Assembly (NCBI GenBank): GCA_964611895.1
Contig: CAZTDN010000013.1
Location: forward strand, 16,583-80,582
DNA from: JAIEOG01 sp964611895
GTDB taxonomy: Bacteria > Bdellovibrionota > FAC87 > UBA2466
Direction of reading: 5' to 3'
DNA: 64,000 bases
The translations under genes and the position numbers were made by a program. Below, one piece after another: positions 8,460-17,071 of the stretch. The notes under the pieces were generated by a model. It searched no databases. It worked only from the letters and a program-made list of their open reading frames with translations, and had not been told where the DNA came from. Each line of letters begins with the position of its first letter. Position 1 is the first letter of the stretch.

Positions 8460-8483
8460 GTGATTTCAACCTCTTAAAATCAC
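8460..8483. promoter_or_regulatory. Inverted repeat in the divergent region before the GT-C gene
   Basis: GTGATTT and AAATCAC form a 7-base perfect inverted repeat separated by 10 bases. It lies in the 173-base divergent space between the secreted-protein gene (minus) and the glycosyltransferase (plus), where a dimeric regulator could bind. The spacing does not match a classical CRP/FNR site. Nothing else stands out in this spacer. Confidence 0.3.
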
Positions 8484-8557
8484 TTTTCTGCCCACTCTGT
8501 ATACACTCGGTTAAGGCCTGTTCAACTTGGAGCAAGCCATGCTTTACTTGGCCGCAA

Positions 8558-9946
8558 ATGACTTATGCGATCCCCTTCTGGATGCCACCCCCTGCACGGA
8601 TGGGCTTCTACCCTCTCTTATTGGTCGGCTATTTTGCGCTGGGAAGTCTCTTCGCCCCGGCTGGTCTCACCCGCGCCCAAACTTTTTTTGTCTCGGGGGC
8701 GTTGGGAATTTCATTGGCACAAATGTTCGTATTTTGTGGGGCTCCACTCTGGGCCTNNNNNNNNNNATCGTGCACAGCGACTAAAGAAGAAGAACAGGCG
8801 GTTTGGATGGTTTTGCTGGGCGGTTTTTGGGCCTGGATAAAGTCTTACCGAGATACACACAAATTTGTTTTCTTAAAACCCGATATCAGAGCGCTTGGGC
8901 TTTGGGCGCTTAGCGCTTGGATGATTTTCATGGTGCTCATGGAAAATATCTTGGGTCATGATGCCTTTCATATTTGGTTTCGAGCTGGTCTAAAGTTGTT
9001 CGAGGCCGGAAACCTTTTCCTCATTGACTGGAAAGACCCTGTGTTTGCTTCCTACTCTCATCCTGACTACCCAAAACTCTTGGGCATCCTCAGCGCGCAG
9101 GCTTCCTGGGTGCTGGGATTGTGGAATGATCGCTGGCCAAAATTAGGCATTTTTCCCTTGCTCGCCTTTGTCCAAACGGGTTTTTATGCCCTCCCCTATT
9201 CCAATCGAAAAACTTGGGCAGCGTGTTTTTTACTTTTTGCAGGTGTGGGTTACCTGCTTTGGAACGGTTACCTGGATGGGTACTTGGCCCTGACTGCTTT
9301 TCTCGCTGTTGTTTTTTTGGGCCATTTCTTGCGTTCCGCCGAAAGTGGATCACTGTGGTGCGGAATTTCTAGTTTGGCATTGCTCACACAAATGAAAAAT
9401 GAAGGGCTTTTTTTGGCGTGTGCCGTGTTTGCTGCATTTTGGGCGTCCAAAGGCCGCCGTTTTTTTCCGCTGATCCCTCTCTTGAAGGCTCCCGCGTTTT
9501 GGATTCTAGCGGCACCCTTTATGCTGTGGACGGTTCTGAAAACCTACTGGGGACTTCAAAGCGACATGTCTCAAAACTTCGTCCTCGCAACTCCTCTCGC
9601 GCGTGTAGTCGATCCCGATTTTTGGAGTCTGTTCTGGCACCATGTCTCAACGAGAGCGCCACTCCCTCTAGCACTCTTTGGCATAGTCTTGGGAGCTTGT
9701 TGCTTTCGATCACAGACTCGAAAAGATCCAGTCATTCGAATGACCTTGATCAGTTTTGTCCTCTACGCATGCTTTATAGTCGCCACCTATCTCTCTACTT
9801 TTTGGATGGTAAAGAGCCATTTGGAGTCCAGCTTTTGGCGCTTCGTTCTGCCCCTCTATGGAATCATTTTGCCCGCATTACTCGAAATCATCCCCCGACG
9901 TACCGTCGATACCGGTAATAGGCAAAAGCTAAAAAAGCAAAATTAG
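8558..9946 (+). CDS. GT-C type membrane glycosyltransferase, interrupted by an assembly gap
   Basis: Polytopic membrane protein with about ten hydrophobic helices, probably a GT-C fold (PMT/ArnT-like) enzyme using lipid-linked sugar donors at the membrane. Supporting sequence is the first luminal loop with HDAFHIWFRAGLKLFE and HPDYPKLLG, then WNGYLDGYLALTAF and an LLTQMKNEGLFLA segment, as in uncharacterised GT-C families. The start is taken at MTYAIPFW; no good ribosome-binding site is seen, and another ATG at 8600 is possible. Ten Ns at 8757-8766 sit after the first two helices, so the joined frame and true length are unknown. The basic tail overlaps the convergent lptF gene by 59 bases. 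Acceptor unknown. Confidence 0.65.
   Translation: MTYAIPFWMPPPARMGFYPLLLVGYFALGSLFAPAGLTRAQTFFVSGALGISLAQMFVFCGAPLWAXXXXSCTATKEEEQAVWMVLLGGFWAWIKSYRDTHKFVFLKPDIRALGLWALSAWMIFMVLMENILGHDAFHIWFRAGLKLFEAGNLFLIDWKDPVFASYSHPDYPKLLGILSAQASWVLGLWNDRWPKLGIFPLLAFVQTGFYALPYSNRKTWAACFLLFAGVGYLLWNGYLDGYLALTAFLAVVFLGHFLRSAESGSLWCGISSLALLTQMKNEGLFLACAVFAAFWASKGRRFFPLIPLLKAPAFWILAAPFMLWTVLKTYWGLQSDMSQNFVLATPLARVVDPDFWSLFWHHVSTRAPLPLALFGIVLGACCFRSQTRKDPVIRMTLISFVLYACFIVATYLSTFWMVKSHLESSFWRFVLPLYGIILPALLEIIPRRTVDTGNRQKLKKQN
8757..8766. other. Scaffold gap (10 Ns)
   Basis: Ten consecutive N bases interrupt the membrane glycosyltransferase gene. The round number suggests a gap of unknown real size, so the reading frame across it is not reliable. 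Confidence 0.98.
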
Positions 9947-11027
9947 GCAGCCACATGCCAAACCACGCCGGCAACCAACCTGCAGCAGCCGCATAGTTGA
10001 CCAATAAATAGTTGGTCCAATAGCCCATGGCGATAACAAGGCTGCTTACAATTGAAGAGCTTCGGGCACCCCGATTGCTGGATATTCCCAGCGCAAACCC
10101 CAACGCCCCAAAAACAAAGCACAAGAGCGCAAGAGAAAATCGCTTGTGGTACTCCACCAAAAGACGCCTGTGATGGGGGGTGTTGTGCTCGGAATCCCTG
10201 ATATGTTGGGTGAGCAGGGGCAAGGTAAAAGATTCCATGCTATGCGCTCGCCACCCATCACCGCGAGCTGCCATCTCTAAATTGATGTCATACACATCAA
10301 ACCCGATTTTCTGTTGAAGCAATTCGGTATCCTTGTTTTCGATATGGATACTGCCATTGGTCAAACGAAGAGTCAGAATCCCTTTTTCGGGTTGGTTTTT
10401 GAGAATCCCCGCCTGAGCGGAAATAGCCAATGGCCTTGTGGGGTCCCGTTTATCGTAAATGTAAACACGTTTGAGTTCGTTTTTCAGTGGAACAATGTGC
10501 TCTGTAAATAAAACCAGCCCATAAAACCCCTCGATAAAAACACCTGGTTTCAGGGTGGCTATGACCCGCTCGCTTCCCAAACGAGAAAAGAGCAGCTCGA
10601 AAGCACGGTTTCCGTAAGGGACTAGGTAGAGCGCCAGGTAGAGCACCACACCCGATAAAAAAACTGAGAAAATACCGATAGGGGCGTAAATCTGACGAAG
10701 ACTGATGCCACTGACTTGCATGGCGAGTATCTCGCCCTCAGAATTAGCGCGAGAGACTCCCAGCAGAACGGCAAACAAGAACGCAATAGGAACCACCAGC
10801 GGCACAAAAGAGAGCAACAAATACCCACTCAGCCGCAGCACATCCATAATCGCCACCTGATGCATGACGACAAATTCCATGATTCGAACCGCTTGAAACA
10901 GGAGCAGAATCATCATGAAAATAAACACCCCGTACAAAAACCCCGCGGTCACCTCGTGATTGAGAAACTTCACAAGGTACCAGGATAGCCTCGGGTAACG
11001 AGATGGCAGGTTTTGCTCGGCGTTCAT
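9888..11027 (-). CDS. LPS export permease LptF/LptG (YjgP/YjgQ family), 379 aa
   Basis: Inner-membrane permease of the LptBFG-C complex that extracts lipopolysaccharide for transport to the outer membrane. It has three membrane helices at the N-terminus (FLYGVFIFMMILLLF, then two more before about residue 115) and three at the C-terminus, flanking a periplasmic beta-jellyroll domain. The N-terminal part carries SRANSEGEILAMQVSGIS, the family coupling-helix region. The start is taken at MNAEQNLPS; a longer open frame upstream runs through the divergent promoter region. Whether it is LptF or LptG cannot be settled without its partner, which is not in the window. It diverges from rarA. Confidence 0.87.
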   Translation of the reverse strand: MNAEQNLPSRYPRLSWYLVKFLNHEVTAGFLYGVFIFMMILLLFQAVRIMEFVVMHQVAIMDVLRLSGYLLLSFVPLVVPIAFLFAVLLGVSRANSEGEILAMQVSGISLRQIYAPIGIFSVFLSGVVLYLALYLVPYGNRAFELLFSRLGSERVIATLKPGVFIEGFYGLVLFTEHIVPLKNELKRVYIYDKRDPTRPLAISAQAGILKNQPEKGILTLRLTNGSIHIENKDTELLQQKIGFDVYDINLEMAARGDGWRAHSMESFTLPLLTQHIRDSEHNTPHHRRLLVEYHKRFSLALLCFVFGALGFALGISSNRGARSSSIVSSLVIAMGYWTNYLLVNYAAAAGWLPAWFGMWLPNFAFLAFAYYRYRRYVGG

Positions 11028-11042
11028 TGTTCGCTTCTGAGT

Positions 11043-11070
11043 ATCAACCGGTTGATCTCTAGAATCAACC
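11043..11070. promoter_or_regulatory. Palindromic operator candidate between lptF and rarA
   Basis: A perfect 14-base palindrome ATCAACCGGTTGAT (11043-11056) is followed by a third half-site copy ATCAACC (11064-11070). It lies in the 79-base space between the divergent lptF and rarA starts, where both promoters must be. Three copies of the same half-site suggest binding of a dimeric regulator. No regulator is identified. Confidence 0.4.
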
Positions 11071-11106
11071 TTTGCAAAAAAGTTAATCTCGTGGGTTAAG
11101 GGGTGA

Positions 11107-12381
11107 ATGCAAGATTCGCTTTTTGACCGAGTCAGCACCCAGTCCCCTTTGGCCCACCGTATGCGCCCTACTTCGCTGGAGGCGATCGAAGGCCAGAGCC
11201 ATTTTTTAAACCCGCGTTTCAAACAGCTTCTTGCGTCGGACCAGTGGACGGGAATGCTTTTCTGGGGCCCCCCGGGCTGTGGAAAAACCACTCTGGCCAA
11301 CGTGGTGGCTCAAGAGACGCGGCGCCCATTTCACACCCTCTCTGCAGTGACCGCCGGGGTGAAAGAAATCCGGGAAATCCTCGAACTCTCCAGGCGCGAC
11401 TTCCGCGCGGGGCGTCCTTCGTGGATATTGTTCATCGACGAAGTGCACCGCCTGAACAAAGCCCAACAGGACGTTTTTCTACCCTACATCGAAGAGGGTA
11501 GTATCCGTTTTATCGGGGCAACCACTGAAAACCCGTCATTCGAAATCAATAACGCGATCGCCTCACGTTGCACGGTGTTTCACTTCAAGGCCTTACCCGA
11601 AGATTCCCTAAAACGTGTCTTGGAACGCGCCATCCCTTCTGACCGCCGAGTGCACCCCGACGTGATCAACCAAATCGCCCATTCTTCCTTGGGGGACGCG
11701 CGCCGTGCTCTGACCTTGCTGGAACACCTCTTACTCAGCCTAAATCCTGAACTAGAAATCAAACTCGAGGACTGGGAAGGCCTGGCGCATTCACAGTCTG
11801 TTTATTACGACAAAAAATCTGAGTCCCATTACGATACGATCTCGGCTTTCATTAAAAGCGTACGTGGCAGCGATCCCGATGCAGCGATTTACTACCTAGC
11901 CCGAATGCTTGAAGGTGGCGAGGATCCAAACTTTATTGCCCGTCGATTGATTATTTTAGCCAGTGAAGACGTGGGCAACGCGAACCCTGCTGCCCTGATG
12001 GTCGCCAACAACGCCCTGCAGGCAGTGCACGCTATCGGCATGCCTGAGGCTCGAATTATCCTGGCACAAGCAACTACCTATTTGGCTTGCAGTGAGAAAA
12101 GCAATCGGAGCTATCTCGCCATCAACGAAGCCATCGCAACAGTTCAAGCGACTGGAAATCTTGATATCCCTTACGCCATCCGAAATGCACCCACGTCTGC
12201 TATGAAGGATTGGGGATACGGCAAGGGGTATGCATACCCTCACGACTACAAAGGAGGGTGGGTACCTGCTCAGTACTTGCCCGATGCGATTAAGGAAAGG
12301 CGGTTTTACCGCCCTTCCGAAAACGGATCGGAAAAAAAAATTCTCGAGTTTCTAAAGGAACGTGGGAAATCAGACGCCTGA
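11107..12381 (+). CDS. rarA: Replication-associated recombination protein A (RarA/MgsA), 424 aa
   Basis: AAA+ ATPase of the clamp-loader clade acting at stalled replication forks and recombination intermediates. Walker A GPPGCGKTT lies near residues 53-61, Walker B LFIDEVHRLN near 115, and sensor 1 is GATTENPSFE. The C-terminal half has the family motif IARRLIILASEDVGNANP and the YPHDYKGGWVPAQYLPD segment. Length is typical. AAGGGGTG precedes the ATG. It ends 4 bases before the stop of the convergent barrel-protein gene. Confidence 0.95.
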   Translation: MQDSLFDRVSTQSPLAHRMRPTSLEAIEGQSHFLNPRFKQLLASDQWTGMLFWGPPGCGKTTLANVVAQETRRPFHTLSAVTAGVKEIREILELSRRDFRAGRPSWILFIDEVHRLNKAQQDVFLPYIEEGSIRFIGATTENPSFEINNAIASRCTVFHFKALPEDSLKRVLERAIPSDRRVHPDVINQIAHSSLGDARRALTLLEHLLLSLNPELEIKLEDWEGLAHSQSVYYDKKSESHYDTISAFIKSVRGSDPDAAIYYLARMLEGGEDPNFIARRLIILASEDVGNANPAALMVANNALQAVHAIGMPEARIILAQATTYLACSEKSNRSYLAINEAIATVQATGNLDIPYAIRNAPTSAMKDWGYGKGYAYPHDYKGGWVPAQYLPDAIKERRFYRPSENGSEKKILEFLKERGKSDA

Positions 12382-12385
12382 AACC

Positions 12386-12982
12386 CTAAATAAATAATCG
12401 AATTCCGACAGAACCAAGCAAGTTCACGAGGGGGCGGGGAAGATGGATATTCATTCCGTACGCAAACGCTTCGGCCTCTAGTGCGATGGAATTCGCCAAA
12501 TATAGGCGAAACCCAAGACCTAAGTTGCCAGAAATCGCGGTCTGAGTTGGCTCTTGGATATAATAGGACGTGGCCGAACCCTCATCCAAAAAGTAGTAAC
12601 TGCGATCTGTCTTTACGTAACCCACCCCTACATAGAGAAAGGGCTGAAAAGTGCTTTGCTTCCCCAATAGATCGAAATCGACCCCCACACTGTAAATAGC
12701 GGTCTGTGTTAGCACATCGTTTAGGCGACCCGAAAAGGCACCAGAAGAAAAGCTCAAGACATTCTGCAACGAAGTGGAGTTGGTATAGCGTCCCTCGAGA
12801 CGAATCCCCGTAAAGAGCGTAATCGCCGCCCCCCCAGAACCAGAGACACTGAGAATGTAACTGTCTTCACTAAAATAACTCTTGGAAAAAGAACCTTTTC
12901 CAAAAAGCTCCAGGCCTGCCTCTGCCGAAGGGCTGGCTAGGAATGCACCGAAAAGTAAAAAAACCGCGACGCGTTTTCCCAT
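12386..12982 (-). CDS. Small outer-membrane beta-barrel protein, 198 aa
   Basis: Signal peptide (MGKRVAVFLLFGAFLASPSAEA) followed by a compact protein with alternating strands and a C-terminal GIRLFI ending that fits an outer-membrane barrel terminal strand. Segments such as FQPFLYVGVGYVKTD and SGNLGLGFRLYL are typical of eight-stranded OmpA/OmpW-like barrels with porin-superfamily character. No ligand or function can be assigned. It is convergent with rarA (4-base gap) and divergent from the DUF155 gene. The short spacer to that gene contains a CCATTC/GAATGG inverted repeat at 12986-13002. Confidence 0.68.
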   Translation of the reverse strand: MGKRVAVFLLFGAFLASPSAEAGLELFGKGSFSKSYFSEDSYILSVSGSGGAAITLFTGIRLEGRYTNSTSLQNVLSFSSGAFSGRLNDVLTQTAIYSVGVDFDLLGKQSTFQPFLYVGVGYVKTDRSYYFLDEGSATSYYIQEPTQTAISGNLGLGFRLYLANSIALEAEAFAYGMNIHLPRPLVNLLGSVGIRLFI

Positions 12983-13071
12983 GCAACCATTCTAGTCGAA
13001 TGGGCAAGGATTGCTTTGGCTCAGCGTGTCCATTCCTTGTGTTCAAATGCCCCCAATAGTACGCTGAATGC

Positions 13072-13857
13072 ATGTCGCAAACCTCCTACACAGCTCAAGC
13101 GATCCATCTCTTTGGACAGCTAAACATGAAGAGCATTCGGACCCTTCTGGGGGGCAAGCTGATTAACAGCTCCCCCCAAGAACTCCAGTTTTTGTATGGG
13201 GAAAACGGCCACCTTTTTGTTTATCCATTCGGTTGCCTGGTGTTTTTCAATATGCGCTCGGCGGATATCGAAACGGAAATCGTTAAGCTAAAGACAACCG
13301 TGGGCGGGGTTTTGGAATTTCCCACCTCGGAGCACTTCGAGGTTATCGTGGGAGATAATCCTCGGGTCGAGTTCGAGTTCCTAGAAACAAAAAAGCTGAG
13401 CCAAGACGCGATTCGTCTGGTATCGAGCTGCTTGGGACAGTCCGCGGGTTTGGAGTACTTTGAAAACAAGGCCGATCAAATGTTGGCGGACACTGCGAAT
13501 TTGATCGAGGATCTCGCGCGGCGTGGACATCTCCCTCTTAGCAACAAACACTTGCTACGCGTTATCGGAGCGACCGCAAGCACGAGACAAAACATCCTCA
13601 CAAACCTTGCGATTTTAGATCCACCAGCAGAAACCTGGAAAAGCAAAGAGTTGGAAAAGCTCTACCGGGAACTGCACCAGAACTTTGATTTGGAAATCCG
13701 GTTTCGAAGCTTGGACAGAAAACTTTCTCTGCTTCAGGACAACATCGAGATCATCGTCGATTTGGCGACGAGCAAGAAAAATACTTTCCTCGAAACACTC
13801 ATCGTTGTGCTGATTATCATAGAGTTGCTGCTGGCACTCTTGCACAAGGCGGGATGA
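13072..13857 (+). CDS. RMND1/YagE (DUF155) family membrane-anchored protein, 261 aa
   Basis: Family member related to eukaryotic RMD1/RMND1 proteins, the latter linked to mitochondrial translation; the bacterial role is unknown. Supporting features are the N-terminal LYGENGHLFVYPFGCLVFFN strand region, the helical middle part (ALLSNKH-like and ATASTRQNILTNLAI segments), LYRELHQNFDLEIRFRSLDRKL, and a single C-terminal membrane helix near residues 238-256 after DLATSKKNTFLE. This matches the DUF155 layout of a soluble domain plus C-terminal anchor. The 3' end is only 4 bases from the stop of the convergent RRM gene. Confidence 0.8.
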   Translation: MSQTSYTAQAIHLFGQLNMKSIRTLLGGKLINSSPQELQFLYGENGHLFVYPFGCLVFFNMRSADIETEIVKLKTTVGGVLEFPTSEHFEVIVGDNPRVEFEFLETKKLSQDAIRLVSSCLGQSAGLEYFENKADQMLADTANLIEDLARRGHLPLSNKHLLRVIGATASTRQNILTNLAILDPPAETWKSKELEKLYRELHQNFDLEIRFRSLDRKLSLLQDNIEIIVDLATSKKNTFLETLIVVLIIIELLLALLHKAG

Positions 13858-13861
13858 CCGC

Positions 13862-14182
13862 CTATCGTCCGCGGCCCCCTCGCCTACCGGAAGGTTCTTC
13901 CCGGTGGTGCGAAGCCGTTCGGACAGCGCCTTCTGGTTTATCTTTTGCGAAATCCACGGTGATATTGCGTCCTTTTAGATCGTAGTCGTGCATCCGATCG
14001 ATCGCGTGTTTCGCTTCGTCGTCGTTTGGCATTTCGACAAAACCAAAACCTTTTGAATGTCCGCTCTGACGATCTTTGACAATACTGGTGGCGGTCACTT
14101 GACCGCACTGACCAAAAAGCTGAGCAAGATCGGCTTCTGTCACCTCATGACTGAGGTTGCCGATGAATAATTTCTTAGCCAT
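13862..14182 (-). CDS. RNA-recognition-motif (RRM) protein, 106 aa
   Basis: One RRM with RNP2 LFIGNL near the N-terminus and RNP1 KGFGFVEM in the third strand, followed by a basic Arg/Gly tail (SGRRGGRGR). Such small bacterial RRM proteins bind single-stranded RNA; in cyanobacteria some are cold-induced. The start MAKKLFIGNL is supported by GGAGA six bases upstream; the frame is open further upstream but without support. The gene follows the cyclophilin lipoprotein by about 180 bases and may have its own promoter there. Target RNAs are unknown. Confidence 0.93.
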   Translation of the reverse strand: MAKKLFIGNLSHEVTEADLAQLFGQCGQVTATSIVKDRQSGHSKGFGFVEMPNDDEAKHAIDRMHDYDLKGRNITVDFAKDKPEGAVRTASHHREEPSGRRGGRGR

Positions 14183-14358
14183 TAGATTCTCCATTGAGTT
14201 CAAGAGACTGGTGAGAGGAAGACGGGCAAAGCCTGCGTCTAAATAGCAGCGCAAAGAGAGCGCTTCTGCATCAACAGCATCTAAAATACTTTTCGGGTTT
14301 TCATAGCGCTTTCTTGATTTTGAACGTGATTCAGCGCGTAAAGCCCTGGTGCGGGGTG

Positions 14359-14880
14359 TTATTTCAACGTCACCGACTTCATCTTATCACCCACCTTAAT
14401 CTGCTTCACTACTTCCATTCCTTTAGTCACCTGACCGAAAACCGTATATTGGTTGTCTAGGTGAGGAATGTTCCCCAGAGCGATATAAAACTGGCTATCT
14501 GCAGAGTCAGGGTGCTGAGCTCGAGCCATCGCCACCGTGCCTTCTACATGCTTGTGACTATTAAACTCCGCTTTGAGCCTTTGGCCCGAACCCCCCGTAC
14601 CGTCGCCCTTGGGATCCCCCCCCTGAACCACGAAATCTTTCACGACTCTATGAAACGTCAATCCATTGTAAAAGCCAGCTTTCACTAGCTCCTGAATACG
14701 CGCTACGGTCTGTGGCGCCTCTGCCGGATAAAACTTGATTTCAATGCTGCCACCATCCATCTCAATAACCATCATTTCCGCCGAACCTCCGGGCGACGCC
14801 TGTTTATCTGTTTTCTTCGTACATGTGCATCCAAACAAAGTGAGTGCAGCGAAAAGAGAACCAGTCAAAAAAAGGCGCAT
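14359..14880 (-). CDS. Cyclophilin-type peptidyl-prolyl isomerase lipoprotein, 173 aa
   Basis: Periplasmic or outer-membrane lipoprotein with a prolyl cis-trans isomerase domain. The signal peptide ends in a lipobox (LFGCTC), with Cys18 as the likely lipidated residue. Cyclophilin motifs follow: GFYNGLTFHRVVKDFVVQGG with the catalytic Arg of FHRV, GTVAMARA, and SQFYIAL. The short bacterial form lacks the active-site Trp region of human CypA. It probably assists folding of exported proteins. The candidate promoter at 14901-14928 lies directly upstream. Confidence 0.93.
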   Translation of the reverse strand: MRLFLTGSLFAALTLFGCTCTKKTDKQASPGGSAEMMVIEMDGGSIEIKFYPAEAPQTVARIQELVKAGFYNGLTFHRVVKDFVVQGGDPKGDGTGGSGQRLKAEFNSHKHVEGTVAMARAQHPDSADSQFYIALGNIPHLDNQYTVFGQVTKGMEVVKQIKVGDKMKSVTLK

Positions 14881-14900
14881 AAGTTTTCCTGTTTTTTTCG

Positions 14901-14928
14901 AGTTTAGATTGCAATGATTCTAATGCAA
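14901..14928 (-). promoter_or_regulatory. Possible promoter for the cyclophilin lipoprotein gene
   Basis: On the minus strand TTGCAT (14923-14928), 16-base spacer, TAAACT (14901-14906). Each element matches four of six consensus bases. It lies in the 58-base gap after the trans-sulfuration gene, so the cyclophilin gene may be transcribed independently. Confidence 0.35.
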
Positions 14929-14938
14929 CGGCAAGCCC

Positions 14939-16108
14939 CTACCCAGCCGAAAAAGTATATTTCAGAGCTTTTTGGAAGTCCCTCTCCAGGTCGGCAAAAT
15001 CTTCAATGCCTACAGAAACCCGAATCAGCGCGTCCTCTATGCCCTGCGCTTTGCGGTCAGCCGCACTCAATCCACTGTGCGAGGTCACCGCGGGGCGAGT
15101 TACCAAAGTTTCCAGGCCACCCAAGCTAGGGGCCTTTACTGCTAACTCTAACGCGTCCATCAGCCGTTCCGCCTCGCTCTCCCCGCCTTCGATGACGAAA
15201 GAGAGCATGCCGCCAAAGCCTCTGAAGAGTTCTTTGGCATGCACGTGCCCTTCGCACTCGTTCAAACCGGGATAGTAAACACGCGTGACTTTAGACTGCT
15301 GCTGCAACATCCGCGCAAGTGCAAGGGCCGTTTCGCTTTGACGACGCACCCTTAATCCCATGGTCTTCATTCCTCGATGCAATAGGTAGCAGGCATGCGG
15401 GTCTAAGCAGCCTCCAAGGAGATTCGTAGTCTCTAGTACCCGACGGATTAGGTTTTCTTTACCAACAACCGCTCCAGCAACAATATCCGAATGCCCATTG
15501 AGATATTTGGTAGCACTATGCAAGACGATATCCACGCCCAATCGATGTGGATTAAAGACCGCGGGAGAGCAAAAGGTATTGTCGATAAAAACCAATAGCC
15601 CATGTTTTTTTGCAAATGCGACAACCTTCCTAAAGTCGGGTACTTTTGTGGTCGGATTGGAAATCGATTCGATATATATCGCCACGGTGTTTTTGCGCAA
15701 CACTTCTGGCAAACGCTCTAGATTCCCAACATCAAAGTAAGAAACTTCCCTGCCGAAATTTTGGAACTCCTTATCAAAAAAATAGCGGGTGCCGCCATAA
15801 AGGTCTGATTGCGCCAAAATGTGTTCGCCATTCTCTACCAACGCCAAAAGCGACGAAGCTATTGCCGCCATCCCTGAAGCAAAAACCAAACCTTTTTCTG
15901 CCCCCTCCAACGCGGCTATTTTTGCCGAGACCACGCTTTGATTGGGATTATTGTTCAAACGCTGATAGCGAATATCGTGATAGCCTCCGTCCTCGGAGGA
16001 GTATTGAAATGTACTCGTTTGAAAAACCGGGAGCGTAACCGCCCGTTCTATTAGAGGAGCTTCTCCAGCGTGAACTAATTTGGTCTCGAAGCCTAGTTCG
16101 TCACTCAT
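14939..16108 (-). CDS. Trans-sulfuration family PLP enzyme (cystathionine gamma-synthase/lyase type), 389 aa
   Basis: Cytosolic pyridoxal-phosphate enzyme of the Cys/Met metabolism family. Visible markers are ETKLVHAGE at the N-terminus, SGMAAIASSLLALVENGEHIL, YIESISNPTTKVPD, VFIDNTFCSP, and the cofactor-lysine motif SATKYLNGHSDIVAG. The C-terminal end has the usual RVSVGIEDFADLERDF. Sequence alone does not separate cystathionine gamma-synthase, cystathionine gamma-lyase and methionine gamma-lyase. The start MSDELGFETK overlaps the stop of the upstream PP2C gene by 8 bases, so the two genes are probably translationally coupled. Confidence 0.9.
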   Translation of the reverse strand: MSDELGFETKLVHAGEAPLIERAVTLPVFQTSTFQYSSEDGGYHDIRYQRLNNNPNQSVVSAKIAALEGAEKGLVFASGMAAIASSLLALVENGEHILAQSDLYGGTRYFFDKEFQNFGREVSYFDVGNLERLPEVLRKNTVAIYIESISNPTTKVPDFRKVVAFAKKHGLLVFIDNTFCSPAVFNPHRLGVDIVLHSATKYLNGHSDIVAGAVVGKENLIRRVLETTNLLGGCLDPHACYLLHRGMKTMGLRVRRQSETALALARMLQQQSKVTRVYYPGLNECEGHVHAKELFRGFGGMLSFVIEGGESEAERLMDALELAVKAPSLGGLETLVTRPAVTSHSGLSAADRKAQGIEDALIRVSVGIEDFADLERDFQKALKYTFSAG

Positions 16109-16775
16109 GGATTTCGATGTAAACAATCGTAATATTATCTGATTGGTCCGCAACCACGGCCTGAGCAATGAGTTCCTTCAACATTTTTGAAGGATCAGAT
16201 GCCAGGTTTTGCATTGTGCTTACGAGTGCATTTTCAGCAATCTGCTTGTACAAACCGTCGGTGCACATCAAAAGGCGATCGCCGACCTTGAGTGGAAATT
16301 TTTCTTCCTGCACTTGGAAAGGAAAAAGATCCGTCGGAATGCCCAAGTAGGAAGCCAACACCGGCCCGCCATACCCTTCGTCGTACGCTTCGTGGTCCAC
16401 GGTAAGCTGAACCAGGTGGCCACTCTCTAAACGATAGCAACGCGAATCTCCCACATGGACCATCTCTGCCTGCCCATCTTGGATCCGCAACGCGGTTAGG
16501 GTTGTTCCCATTCTTGCTTCGCCAAGAGAGGCCAATGCTTCCTTGAGCACAGCAACTTGGATGGTTTCAACGGTTTGGCGCAGTGTGGAGCCCGGTTCGT
16601 CGACCGGATGCGCGCCAACCCCTGTCACTGCCATTAACGAGGCGACTTCCCCCCGCTCACCACCACCAATTCCGTCCGCTACGGCAAATAGCCCATTTTC
16701 ATTGTCTACTAGGTACGCGTCTTGATTTTCTTTTCGGGACCCCAGCGCTGTGATCGAATAGCCAGTTGCTCGCAT
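16101..16775 (-). CDS. PP2C-type serine/threonine phosphatase, 224 aa
   Basis: Metal-dependent protein phosphatase of the bacterial Stp1/PrpC type. The metal-binding residues are visible in order: RKENQDAYLVD, ADGIGGGERGEVAS, GDSRCYRL, CTDGLYKQIAE and DQSDNIT. Length is that of a bare catalytic domain without membrane or sensor regions. The stop overlaps the start of the trans-sulfuration gene. No Hanks-type kinase is encoded in the window. A second PP2C gene lies at 22052-22765. Confidence 0.93.
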   Translation of the reverse strand: MRATGYSITALGSRKENQDAYLVDNENGLFAVADGIGGGERGEVASLMAVTGVGAHPVDEPGSTLRQTVETIQVAVLKEALASLGEARMGTTLTALRIQDGQAEMVHVGDSRCYRLESGHLVQLTVDHEAYDEGYGGPVLASYLGIPTDLFPFQVQEEKFPLKVGDRLLMCTDGLYKQIAENALVSTMQNLASDPSKMLKELIAQAVVADQSDNITIVYIEIHE

Positions 16776-17071
16776 AGGTTGCCATCTTAGCTTGGTCGCA
16801 GCCTAGGCACAACGCCTGCGGAGAACCCCAGCCCAAAAAAGCGAAAACCTTCACAATTTAACTAAGAGTCGGAATTTACGACGCTTTAGCTGGGTGTATA
16901 CCCCCTGTATATTGCTCTATTACAACTCGCCGCGTTATACTTATATGTAGGGCGGCAGGCACAATAAGACGGACATCCCCCGAAACAGATATCCCCGGTT
17001 GGGCTCACCCCTCGCTCAGCCAGTCAAGTCTGAGGCTTGCCGCCCGCTTTTTTTCCCGCTAAGAAGTCGCG
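16776..17071. other. Divergent intergenic region before tsaB
   Basis: About 296 bases between the divergent PP2C and tsaB genes. The only signal is the candidate tsaB promoter described separately, in a locally AT-rich stretch around 16895-16948. No open frame, RNA gene or clear hairpin stands out in the rest. Confidence 0.5.
16912..16940 (+). promoter_or_regulatory. Possible promoter for tsaB
   Basis: TTGCTC (16912-16917), 17-base spacer, TTATAC (16935-16940). Each element matches four of six consensus bases. It predicts a leader of about 125 bases before the tsaB start. Confidence 0.35.

Noticed and set aside
8459..8483. CRP/FNR binding site
   Set aside because: TGTGA and TCAC are 16 bases apart rather than 6, so it is not the classical site; kept only as an inverted repeat.
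11028..11300. Upstream extension of the LptF frame
   Set aside because: Runs into the rarA coding region; the protein fits the family from MNAEQNLPS.
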